DNA from: Sphingopyxis bauzanensis
Lineage (GTDB): Bacteria > Pseudomonadota > Alphaproteobacteria > Sphingomonadales > Sphingomonadaceae
Reading direction: 5' to 3'
DNA: 64,000 nt
Assembly: GCF_002205675.1 (NCBI RefSeq)
Contig: NZ_NISK01000003.1
Span: forward strand, 1 to 64,000
Shown here: positions 36,515 through 43,294 of the stretch, one piece after another
How positions within the stretch are numbered: position 1 is the stretch's first letter
Layout of the letters: each line of letters begins with the position of its first letter
Program-made: the position numbers and the translations under genes
Notes under the pieces: model-generated
The model's database searches: none
What the model was told of the DNA's origin: nothing
Seen by the model: the letters and a program-made list of their open reading frames with translations, nothing else

Positions 36515-37308
36515 GATTTTCCTCCTTCGACGATTTCAGTAAAAGGTCGGGCTGAGATCCCCGGCCGCTCCGCTAGTCCCAGACCGGCGCCGCTTCTTGC
36601 CAGTGCCGCCATGCTCGCGCTGATCTCTTCGAACGCGATCCAATCCGGCGGCGTCCATGTCTGTGGTCACTGAAACGGCGCAATTATCGCTGCCGCTTCG
36701 TCAGGATGGAAAGTTCCGTTTCACCGCTCCCTTCTGTACTCTGCATACCTGCTGTTGCCCATCGCCACCGAATACTTTGCGCGCGGAGAATGATCGAGCA
36801 GTAACGACTCCGACGGGCGCCCGTATGCCGTTTCTATCCCATGGTGATGCTCCGACATAGCGTTACATTACAGACGGGAGGCACGCCAGCGCCGGAGGAG
36901 CGAGAACTCGTCATTAAATTGAGGAAGCACTCAACCGTTCGTCAGGCTCTTTCGTTAAGGTTCAACCTGATAACCCGAGTGCTATCATGCGCACCCGTCC
37001 TTCCCACCCAAAACCAGCCTAGGCCCCTCGGTTAAGCACGGCTTTGTGCGGGTTCCAGCCGATCTCGCGAGGCCACGTGGGATAGGTCAACGGTGCCACC
37101 GCAAAGCGGTCAGCCTTGCTTTATCGGAGATGCGGTGGCGACAAACGCAATGTCCGCTCCTGCGGGGATCGGTCAATCGCCCTTTATTCGGCCGCCAGAC
37201 GGGGATGCGCCCCATTGCAGCAGTTCAGCGTGCTTCAAGCAGCTCAAAGACCTGCCATCTGGCGCTATGCTTGCGGCCTGAATATTCGCCCGTGAGTCCA
37301 TCCTGATT
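36515..37308. other. Gap upstream of the Tae4-like gene, no clear gene
   Basis: These 794 bp contain only short frames on both strands. A minus-strand stretch just upstream of the amidase start (about 36,500-36,650) reads like protein for about 50 codons but opens right after a stop and lacks a good start. The promoter of the amidase/giant operon should be here; I could not identify convincing -35 and -10 boxes. Confidence 0.4.
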
Positions 37309-38298
37309 CTAGTTCTGAAGCCCATCGCAATTTGGTGGAACAGGTTCGAGAAAGCCGCCTTGTGGGAACAGCACTGGGGGCGTTTTGCCAAGAGCGCAAA
37401 GCGCCTCCCTTCCGCGCTTCATTACCTCGTTGCCCGACACCGACACGTTTGTGAACTCTGCAAGGAAGTCTACCGGGCCTTCGTTTAGCCGTTTCAACGC
37501 GGCGCGGTATTGGCCGTAAGCGGCATAAAAGCTCGCGACCCTCGGCCCAGCCTCCTGCCCGAGGCCTGCAATCGTCTGGGAGCCATAATATTGTGGTGCC
37601 GGCAATTCATCGGGATCAACAGGTGTGCCGACAACGCGACCGTCCTGTGATGTCCCGACGAGTTGCTTACTCACCACGCGCAGCGTCTGCCGCGTCGGAG
37701 GTTGCCCCCAGTTGTTGATGAAGGCGATCTGCCAACCGACCTGCTTATAGGCGTCGGTTACGTCCTGAACGATAAGCGTCTTTGTCGTGGCGTCGATCGG
37801 TTTGATGTCCTCTTCGGCGGGTGCACTCCCATTTTCGGCCCGGGGCGTCTCCGTGGAATTTCCTGCCCCGCTCGGACCGATCTGACGCTCTTCCCGAAGT
37901 TCGGCGGCAGAAACCAAGCCTCGCGCAATGCCATCGCTGAACGGCAACGGCCAGTTGAAGAAGGTCGACGTGGTCAGCAAGGCCACGAATGCGATCACCG
38001 CGAGTAGGATAGTCCACACCAGCACCCGAGCTGGGAGGTCGAGCGATGCTCTTCGCAGCTTCGGAATCTGGGCAAACACTACGAACAGCACCATGAGGCC
38101 GACTAGCGCGATCACCCCAAATATTAGGGTGGCGTAGCTCACCCCGAACTTCACAATGATGGCTACGACAGCGACCAGGCCTGCGGCGACAATCGCATAA
38201 CGGAAGTTGGGATCAGCCCTCCGCGCCGCGGCTATGATGCTGTCGAGTGTCAGCAAGCTACCGACACTCTCTTTGCGCTCCGGTTCTGGTGCGTTCAT
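37309..38298 (-). CDS. Three-helix membrane protein with a C-terminal soluble domain, unknown function
   Basis: The product has 329 residues from the ATG at 38298, which follows a GGGGGGAATC ribosome site; a longer frame upstream lacks one. Membrane helices are visible at about 33-50, 53-76 and 92-110. A disordered Ser/Glu/Pro stretch at about 140-165 follows, then a soluble domain to the end. Two cysteines lie in the last 35 residues (ALCALGK and PPNCDGLQN). It points the same way as the Tae4/giant operon, about 800 bp upstream. It is much larger than known Tae4 immunity proteins, so an immunity role is only a guess. Confidence 0.65.
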   Translation of the reverse strand: MNAPEPERKESVGSLLTLDSIIAAARRADPNFRYAIVAAGLVAVVAIIVKFGVSYATLIFGVIALVGLMVLFVVFAQIPKLRRASLDLPARVLVWTILLAVIAFVALLTTSTFFNWPLPFSDGIARGLVSAAELREERQIGPSGAGNSTETPRAENGSAPAEEDIKPIDATTKTLIVQDVTDAYKQVGWQIAFINNWGQPPTRQTLRVVSKQLVGTSQDGRVVGTPVDPDELPAPQYYGSQTIAGLGQEAGPRVASFYAAYGQYRAALKRLNEGPVDFLAEFTNVSVSGNEVMKRGREALCALGKTPPVLFPQGGFLEPVPPNCDGLQN

Positions 38299-39068
38299 GA
38301 TTCCCCCCGATCGACACTGAGCGCACCGAAAGGTCTGGTTCGCCGGTCTTCCGCGAAACACACTAAGGATTTACACGGTAACGTCACGCGCCAAACGCTC
38401 GCCCGGCTCGCTTCGCACCGTTGGGTTATTCTCGCGTCCGCAAGCAATCGGCGGCGCCAAATGCTCAGCGACGTCCGGCAACGCGACTTTCCCACAATTA
38501 GCGCTGCAATCCAATCGTTCGGCAAACGGCCAGTCAGAGCTGTTAAACGAACGCGGCTATATCGTTCCACACCTGAGCGGCCAAGGACTGCCGATCCGTA
38601 AGCGCCTAGCCTCGCTCATATCCTGCGGCGAGCGCAATCAAGTTCAAAATGTCTGGTCCTGAGAGAAGCTGCCATTGAGCGGCACAATGCTAAATGGCCG
38701 GAAAGTCCCAAAGTCAGTCAGGCGCAATCCAGGCATCCGAAGACGAACGAACGGCGGGTTTCGTATCCAACCGCGCGATCGGTCTACGCCGACAATTGGG
38801 GTGCAAAGCAGACACTCTAAGGACCCAAACTTACACAAATTCTTACACAGTTTGCGGTTGTAGTCAAAAACATGCAGTGTTATCAATGTTATACGGAAGT
38901 CTCGCCGCACTCAGAATGTTTAAAGAGTGGGAGATATAGAGACTAATCGCGCCTTTTTAGCGCGTAAAATCAGTAACTTACAAAGTTCAGATCGGCCGTT
39001 TTCGATAGGCACGCCCAACTCTGTGTAAGCCAGAGTGGGGCAGGGCTACCGCGGCGAGATTGTGGTCT
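38299..39068. other. Gap between the membrane protein and tRNA-Leu, no gene seen
   Basis: This 770-bp stretch carries only short, unconvincing frames. From about 38,820 it becomes AT-rich, with CTTACACAAATTCTTACACAG containing two TTACACA repeats (described here as two 7-mers 10 bp apart). AT-rich sequence next to a tRNA can mark an integration boundary, but no integrase or copy of the tRNA 3' end was found. Confidence 0.4.
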
Positions 39069-39153
39069 GCGGGCGTGGTGAAATTGGTAGACGCGCTGGA
39101 TTCAAAATCCAGTTCCGAGAGGAGTGTGGGTTCGATTCCCACCGCCCGCACCA
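39069..39153 (+). tRNA. tRNA-Leu(CAA)
   Basis: The acceptor stem GCGGGCG at 39069-39075 pairs with CGCCCGC at 39143-39149. The discriminator A is followed by an encoded CCA (39151-39153). The anticodon loop TTCAAAA sits between CTGGA and TCCAG, giving anticodon CAA. A long variable arm and GGTTCGATTCC T-arm fit a class II leucine tRNA. The 42-bp repeat begins 66 bp downstream. Confidence 0.95.
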
Positions 39154-39218
39154 TCTCAATAACGATGGCTCTTAGGCCGGAAGGAGACTGGCAGGTTTCA
39201 AGATCGCCAGTGCAGATA

Positions 39219-39260
39219 GTTGCCGGTCGCAATTGTCGGTACGAACTACGGCGGACGACC
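39219..39260 (+). repeat. 42-bp dispersed repeat, copy 2
   Basis: It matches 21736-21777 with two substitutions and has the same orientation. It lies just beyond the tRNA-Leu. The pair is 17.5 kb apart and brackets the giant-protein operon, the membrane protein and the tRNA. Confidence 0.75.
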
Positions 39261-39618
39261 AAACCCAGTCGTTGCCAGCTGGCGCGCGAACGGCTGCTCC
39301 TGTCAAAAGCTGTCGGTCACGGAGCGTGAAGCGGACTATCGGCAAAGCGCCTGATAGCCGACGTTCCCGGGCTCGGAACTGTCGCCGCAAACTGGTCATC
39401 GCGATTATATGTCTGTGTCCGCAACCGGCCGGCCTGATTGATATCCAATCTCCCCAAGGCTTGGTCAGCAGCGGGTCGCGGGATCGAGGCGGGCGAGAGG
39501 ACCGCAGCGGATAAAACGTCTGGCCGGCAGGGCACCGCACCGGCGAAGCCTCCCGCGCCAAATTCCCGGAAGTTACCGAGACCGCTCAATATGCACCGCA
39601 CGGAGCATCGGTGGCTTC

Positions 39619-39777
39619 ATGTTCCGCGAACCGGAGTGCGATGCGCGGGATCCCGTAGCCGTGAAAGGGGCCAAGCCTTATCTCGTCGACGACCGGGAGC
39701 GAAGTGGTTGCTTTGCCGAACGCGGTGGTTACCACGATAAAGACGCTTTCCCAGAAGACGCCGATGCGTTAATTTGA
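39619..39777 (+). pseudogene. Possible 3' remnant of a coding gene
   Basis: From the ATG at 39619 a 52-codon frame reads in part GAKPYLVDDRERSGCFAERG and ends DAFPEDADALI. Its residue mix looks like real protein, unlike nearby random frames. The frame continues upstream without a stop for some distance but without a start signal, and a coding-like stretch also appears in the next frame. I suspect the 3' end of a lost or frameshifted gene, but I cannot name it. Confidence 0.25.
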
Positions 39778-39787
39778 AACGTTTCAA
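39774..39787. promoter_or_regulatory. LacI-type operator (TTGAAACGTTTCAA) before the DUF1330 gene
   Basis: The 14-bp perfect palindrome has the TGAAACGTTTCA core shared with seven other sites to the right. It lies 61 bp upstream of the ATG at 39848. No clear -10 is visible behind it. Confidence 0.75.
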
Positions 39788-39847
39788 TTTTACTTCATCA
39801 CTTTTTGCTTCACGCTGCAAAGCTCGTGTCCGAAAAGGAGGCCTGAC

Positions 39848-40210
39848 ATGAAATGCTATTTGTTCGGAAATGTAGCCGTTACCGATCCGGAGCGCTTTGC
39901 AGACTATCTGGAAAAGGTGCCCGCGATCATCGCGCGTCATGGCGGCCGCTACATCGTGAGGGGCGGAGCGGTATATCCGCTCGAAGGCGAGCTCGGTGTC
40001 CGGCGGATGGTCATGCTGGAGTTCGAATCGCGGGCCGCCGCCCAAGCCTTTTATGACGGCGAGGATTATGCGCCGCTCAAAAAGCTCCGAATGGAGACTT
40101 CCGAATCCCAGATCATGTTCGTCGACGCATTGGGTGGGGACTATGTCGTCGGGCCCGATGGTGATATCAACGGAGCTGTTCACAAGAGCAGGTTGCCACC
40201 CGCGGAATAG
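39848..40210 (+). CDS. DUF1330-family protein
   Basis: The product has 120 residues and starts after AAAAGGAGG. It has a ferredoxin-like dimeric alpha-beta-barrel pattern: YLFGNVAVTDPERFADYLEK, then HGGRYIVRGGAVYPLEGELG, then MLEFESRAAAQAFYDGEDYA, as in DUF1330 proteins. The family's enzymatic role is poorly known; small barrels of this type often act as monooxygenases or isomerases. The operator at 39774 links it to the LacI regulon. Confidence 0.8.
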   Translation: MKCYLFGNVAVTDPERFADYLEKVPAIIARHGGRYIVRGGAVYPLEGELGVRRMVMLEFESRAAAQAFYDGEDYAPLKKLRMETSESQIMFVDALGGDYVVGPDGDINGAVHKSRLPPAE

Positions 40211-40220
40211 CTGGCACGCG

Positions 40221-40649
40221 CTATGGTCGATCGCCGTTTAGTCGGCCGACGCGATCGAGGGCGTCGCGCAGCTCATTGGTCTTTTCCTCGGCCAAGCGGC
40301 AGGCGGTCATTATCTTGTCGGGCACAGCCCAAATTCCCTCGCGCAGCGCCTTTCCGTCGGGCGCCAAATCGACCACTACGCGCCGTTCGTCCAGGGCGTC
40401 GCGCCGCTTGGCGATCAGCTTCGACCTTTCCAAGCGTTTAAGTATGGGGGTGATGGTGCCCGTGTCCATGCCCAGCTTCGTGCCCAGTTCGCCGACCGAT
40501 CGCGGTCCGCCGCCCAAAAGCTCGAGCATCACCAGATATTGCGGAAAGGTGAGGCCAATCGGATCGAGAAACGGTTTGTGCATGCGCGCCAGCCGGTTCG
40601 CAGCGCCATAAAGCGCGAATGACAACTGCTTATTCAGCTCATGACGCAA
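40221..40649 (-). CDS. MarR/OhrR-like transcription regulator without the reactive cysteine
   Basis: The product has 142 residues from a TTG at 40649, which follows CGGAGAG. A longer reading from 40676 would begin LKRFI because it runs through the operator, so I reject it. The N-terminus NKQLSFALYGAANRLARMHK aligns with OhrR proteins, where the pattern is NQLCFALY; the peroxide-sensing Cys is Ser10 here. The winged helix follows: LTFPQYLVMLELL, then SVGELGTKLGMDTGTITPIL and a DERRVVVDLAPDG wing. It is divergent from the nitroreductase with an operator between. A non-peroxide ligand is likely. Confidence 0.82.
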   Translation of the reverse strand: MRHELNKQLSFALYGAANRLARMHKPFLDPIGLTFPQYLVMLELLGGGPRSVGELGTKLGMDTGTITPILKRLERSKLIAKRRDALDERRVVVDLAPDGKALREGIWAVPDKIMTACRLAEEKTNELRDALDRVGRLNGDRP

Positions 40650-40663
40650 TCTCACTCTCCGAA

Positions 40664-40675
40664 TGAAACGTTTCA
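40664..40675. promoter_or_regulatory. LacI-type operator between marR and nitroreductase genes
   Basis: TGAAACGTTTCA is a perfect 12-bp palindrome with A on the left flank and A on the right. It can act on both divergent genes. A possible plus-strand promoter for the nitroreductase is TTGCGC at 40685-40690 with TAGGCA at 40708-40713, 17 bp apart. Confidence 0.75.
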
Positions 40676-40777
40676 AAAATGATCTTGCGCCCGTTTATCT
40701 AGTGCACTAGGCAATGTCCATCCTCGGCGGGAAGGGTCGATTCTCCTGCCTGAACGCAAAAAGCGGAGCATCTTTAC

Positions 40778-41455
40778 GTGTCTAAGACAAAAACTTTCCA
40801 TGATGTCGTGCGCGAGCGCTATTCGGCTCGAACCTACCGCGCCGACCCCGTCCCGGGAGATGTGATCCATGCGGTTCTGGACGATGCTCAGCGATCTCCT
40901 TCTAACGCAAATATCCAGCCTTGGGACGTTCATATCGTGTCGGGCGCGGCACGCGACCGAGTGAGCGAAGCGCTCCTCGCTGCCGAGGCCGAGGGCCGGA
41001 TGACGCCGGATTATCCGTTTGGTTATGACGAGCTCTACGGAGCGTACAGTGACCGGCAAGTCCGCCAGGCTGATCAATATTACAAGTCGATCGGCGTGGC
41101 GCGGGAGGCGACGGACGACCGGCGGATGGCGCTGCTACGCAATCTCGAATTTTTCGGCGCGCCGCACGCTTGCTTCCTATTCCTGCCGCCCTTTTACGAC
41201 AGCGTCCGGATCGCGAGCGATGTCGGCATGTACGGCCAGACCTTCCTGTTGTCGCTGACTGCGCACGGTCTTCAAGGATGCCCGCAGACCCTACTCGGCT
41301 TCTTCGCCGGGACGATCCGCGAGGTGCTGGGCGTGGATCCGAAACTCAAGATGCTGTTCGGTATTTCCTTCGGATACCCCGATCTGGAGTCGCAGGGTGC
41401 CAGTTACCGGATTGACCGGGCGCCGATCGAGGAGAACGTGACGCTCCACAGCTGA
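40778..41455 (+). CDS. Nitroreductase-family flavoprotein
   Basis: The product has 225 residues with a GTG start. RYSARTYRADPVPGDVIHAV is the FMN-binding N-terminal motif, followed by AQRSPSNANIQPWDVHIVSG. The later DVGMYGQTFLLSLTAHGLQG and FGISFGYPD segments are typical of the family. These enzymes use NAD(P)H to reduce nitro groups, quinones or enone-type substrates. Its place at the head of the catabolic cluster suggests a reductive step on the substrate or detoxification. Confidence 0.88.
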   Translation: MSKTKTFHDVVRERYSARTYRADPVPGDVIHAVLDDAQRSPSNANIQPWDVHIVSGAARDRVSEALLAAEAEGRMTPDYPFGYDELYGAYSDRQVRQADQYYKSIGVAREATDDRRMALLRNLEFFGAPHACFLFLPPFYDSVRIASDVGMYGQTFLLSLTAHGLQGCPQTLLGFFAGTIREVLGVDPKLKMLFGISFGYPDLESQGASYRIDRAPIEENVTLHS

Positions 41456-41485
41456 ATCGACGACGACAGACGTCGGATTTGGTGT

Positions 41486-41499
41486 ATGAAACGATTCAT
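41486..41499. promoter_or_regulatory. LacI-type operator (ATGAAACGATTCAT)
   Basis: It is the consensus with one T-to-A change in the right half. It is followed directly by TGATT, so TTGATT could be the -35 box as at 43146. No good -10 was found. The downstream gene starts at 41536. Confidence 0.7.
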
Positions 41500-41535
41500 T
41501 GATTATTCGCTAGGTCGCGACTGGGAGAGAGTAAA

Positions 41536-42120
41536 ATGAAATACGACATCCGACTGCTGACGAAGGCCGCCGACGACCTACTCAGGACCGTCACCAATCC
41601 GAAGCATCGCAAGATTCTGATCAACTATCGCCGCCACGCGATCTTCGAGGTTTGCGGCATGTATGAAGACATATTAGCGCCGGAATTGACGATCGAAGAG
41701 CCCGAATACCTGATGTATGCCGGCGGCATGCCGATCCAGTTCAAGGGACGGGAAAGGGTTGAGGCGCTCTATTCCTCGATGGTCAAGATCAACGCGTGTG
41801 TCATGATGTTCGAGGATGAAGTGCTGCGCGTCGACGATCGAGGCTTTTCCTCTCGCGCGACCTTTCAGATCTTCATGCCGGGCGCGGTCGCGCTGCACTT
41901 CGGTGCGCCCGTCGGCAGCAAGGAACTTGACGATATCTTCATCCAGACGACCGATCGCATCATGGTGTGGGACTATACCGATGACGGCCGCCTGATTGGC
42001 GAGAATATCTGGGTTGGCGGTGGAAGCTTCCGTATATGCCCGCCTGACGAGCTGATCACTATCGAGGATTGCCGCGAAATCCTGCTTCCGCTGCTCGACA
42101 AGGTTCCTGAGCCAAGCTGA
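41536..42120 (+). CDS. NTF2/SnoaL-like protein (larger paralogue)
   Basis: The product has 194 residues, with a GGGAGAGAG ribosome site. An NTF2-like cone fold is suggested by EVCGMYEDILAPELTIEEPE, then FKGRERVEALYSSMV, then SSRATFQIFMPGAVALHFG and DRIMVWDYTDDGRLIGENIW. NTF2-like enzymes include dehydratases, isomerases and epoxide hydrolases. No catalytic set can be named. It is only distantly similar to the three smaller NTF2-like genes nearby and heads an apparent three-gene operon. Confidence 0.7.
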   Translation: MKYDIRLLTKAADDLLRTVTNPKHRKILINYRRHAIFEVCGMYEDILAPELTIEEPEYLMYAGGMPIQFKGRERVEALYSSMVKINACVMMFEDEVLRVDDRGFSSRATFQIFMPGAVALHFGAPVGSKELDDIFIQTTDRIMVWDYTDDGRLIGENIWVGGGSFRICPPDELITIEDCREILLPLLDKVPEPS

Positions 42121-42178
42121 TCTGAGGCCACGATGCGCATGGCTGGCGAGCCGCCGGCGCCCCGACCGGGAGTGATAG

Positions 42179-42673
42179 ATGTCCAAGGACAAGACCCGCG
42201 CGCTGGTGGCGCGGTTCATCGACCATCTCGAGGCGCAACGCTTCGAGGAGGCGTATCGGCTGCTCAATCCGGACGGACGCTTTGTCATGACAGGGCAGAC
42301 GCCGGCGTCCGGTACCTATGACGGGCTGGACGATATCTTCACGCGCCTGGCGCCCAAATTGTCGGGCTTCACCGAGTTGCCGAAGATCAAGGTGTCTGAC
42401 ATCGTGATCGACGGCGACAAGGCGTTTCTGCGCGCCACCGGAGTCGGCGCGGGAGCCTATGGCCGCTACGAACAGCCCTATTACGGTTATTTCCTGCGGG
42501 TCGAGGGCGACGGGTTTTCGGAGATCGTCGAATATCTCGATACAGTCCAGCTCGAGGTCGCGCTCTACGGCAAGGCGCTCGTCGCAGCGGAGAGCTCCGA
42601 GGATATTTTAAAGGGGGCTGGCCGTCGCTCTGCGCGCGGACGCGAGGCGGGCCAAGGCCGGGAAAGGACCTAG
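42179..42673 (+). CDS. NTF2/SnoaL-like protein, paralogue 1
   Basis: The product has 164 residues. It starts MSKDKTRALVARFIDHLEAQ and contains NPDGRFVMTGQTPASGTYDG, YEQPYYGYFLRVEGDG and EYLDTVQLEVALYG. The same segments recur in the genes at 42676 and 55012. A basic C-terminal tail of about 25 residues (RRSARGREAGQGRE) is absent from the paralogues. It is probably a small cone-fold enzyme of the cluster. The reaction is unknown, but dehydration or isomerisation is plausible for the fold. Confidence 0.72.
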   Translation: MSKDKTRALVARFIDHLEAQRFEEAYRLLNPDGRFVMTGQTPASGTYDGLDDIFTRLAPKLSGFTELPKIKVSDIVIDGDKAFLRATGVGAGAYGRYEQPYYGYFLRVEGDGFSEIVEYLDTVQLEVALYGKALVAAESSEDILKGAGRRSARGREAGQGRERT

Positions 42674-42675
42674 TC

Positions 42676-43095
42676 ATGTCGGAAACGACCGAAAAGACGC
42701 GTGCACTCGTTGATCGGTTTATCGAGCATAACGAGGCGGGACGCTTCGAAGATTGCTACCGAATGCTCAACGTCGACGGGAATTACACGCTGATCGGAAA
42801 GACCGAGGCCTCCGGCGTCTATTACGGTCCTGACGATATCCTCACCCGTCTGGCGCCGCTCCTGTCGAATTTCACCGAACGTCCGCGAATGCGGGTGTCG
42901 CACATACTCGTCGACGGTGATCAGGCATTTGTGCGGGCATCGGGCAAAGGTGCGGGTATCCACGGCCCTTATGAGCAGCCTTATTACGGCTTCTATTTTC
43001 GTGCGGCGAACGAGGGGTTTTCGGAACTGGTCGAATTTCTGGATCCGACCGAGCTGGAAATATCCTTGTTCGGCAAGAAGTTGGTAGGCGCATAA
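42676..43095 (+). CDS. NTF2/SnoaL-like protein, paralogue 2
   Basis: The product has 139 residues and begins 3 bp after the preceding stop, after a GGAAAGGACC ribosome site. MSETTEKTRALVDRFIEHNE, then TLIGKTEASGVYYGPDD, then YEQPYYGFYFRAANEGFSEL and DPTELEISLFGKKL match paralogues 1 and 3. These are the last genes of the operon starting at 41536. A heteromeric or sequential role of the paralogues is possible. Confidence 0.72.
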   Translation: MSETTEKTRALVDRFIEHNEAGRFEDCYRMLNVDGNYTLIGKTEASGVYYGPDDILTRLAPLLSNFTERPRMRVSHILVDGDQAFVRASGKGAGIHGPYEQPYYGFYFRAANEGFSELVEFLDPTELEISLFGKKLVGA

Positions 43096-43145
43096 ATCAA
43101 AGCAGAACGGCGATATAGGCTTGCTGCCATCAAAATATGAAAAAA

Positions 43146-43187
43146 ATGAAACGTTTCATTGACAACTATTCGGGGCGCTGCTAGGTT
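43146..43187 (+). promoter_or_regulatory. LacI-type operator joined to a sigma-70 promoter (TonB receptor 1)
   Basis: ATGAAACGTTTCAT at 43146-43159 shares its last T with TTGACA at 43159-43164. A TAGGTT -10 follows at 43182-43187 after 17 bp. The repressor site thus touches the -35 box. Transcription would begin near 43,194, giving a leader of about 100 nt before the ATG at 43295. Confidence 0.85.
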
Positions 43188-43294
43188 CAATTGCACTGAA
43201 GATGAGCACCGACTGTCGAGAGTTCGCGTAGGATAAGCCTTCGCGGAACCTGCTTGATCGTGGCCAAAAAAGTATACTCTGGAGGAGGGGATAT

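Larger units (their letters stand above)
39154..39847. other. Gap between tRNA-Leu and the first catabolic gene
   Basis: The gap holds repeat copy 2 (39219), a possible coding remnant (39619-39777) and the first LacI-type operator (39774). Otherwise no gene is convincing. It marks the border between the accessory block and the catabolic cluster. Confidence 0.5.

Noticed and set aside
39069..39153. tRNA-Leu as an integration site with a duplicated 3' end
   Set aside because: No second copy of the tRNA 3' sequence and no integrase gene were found in the window, so an att site is not supported.
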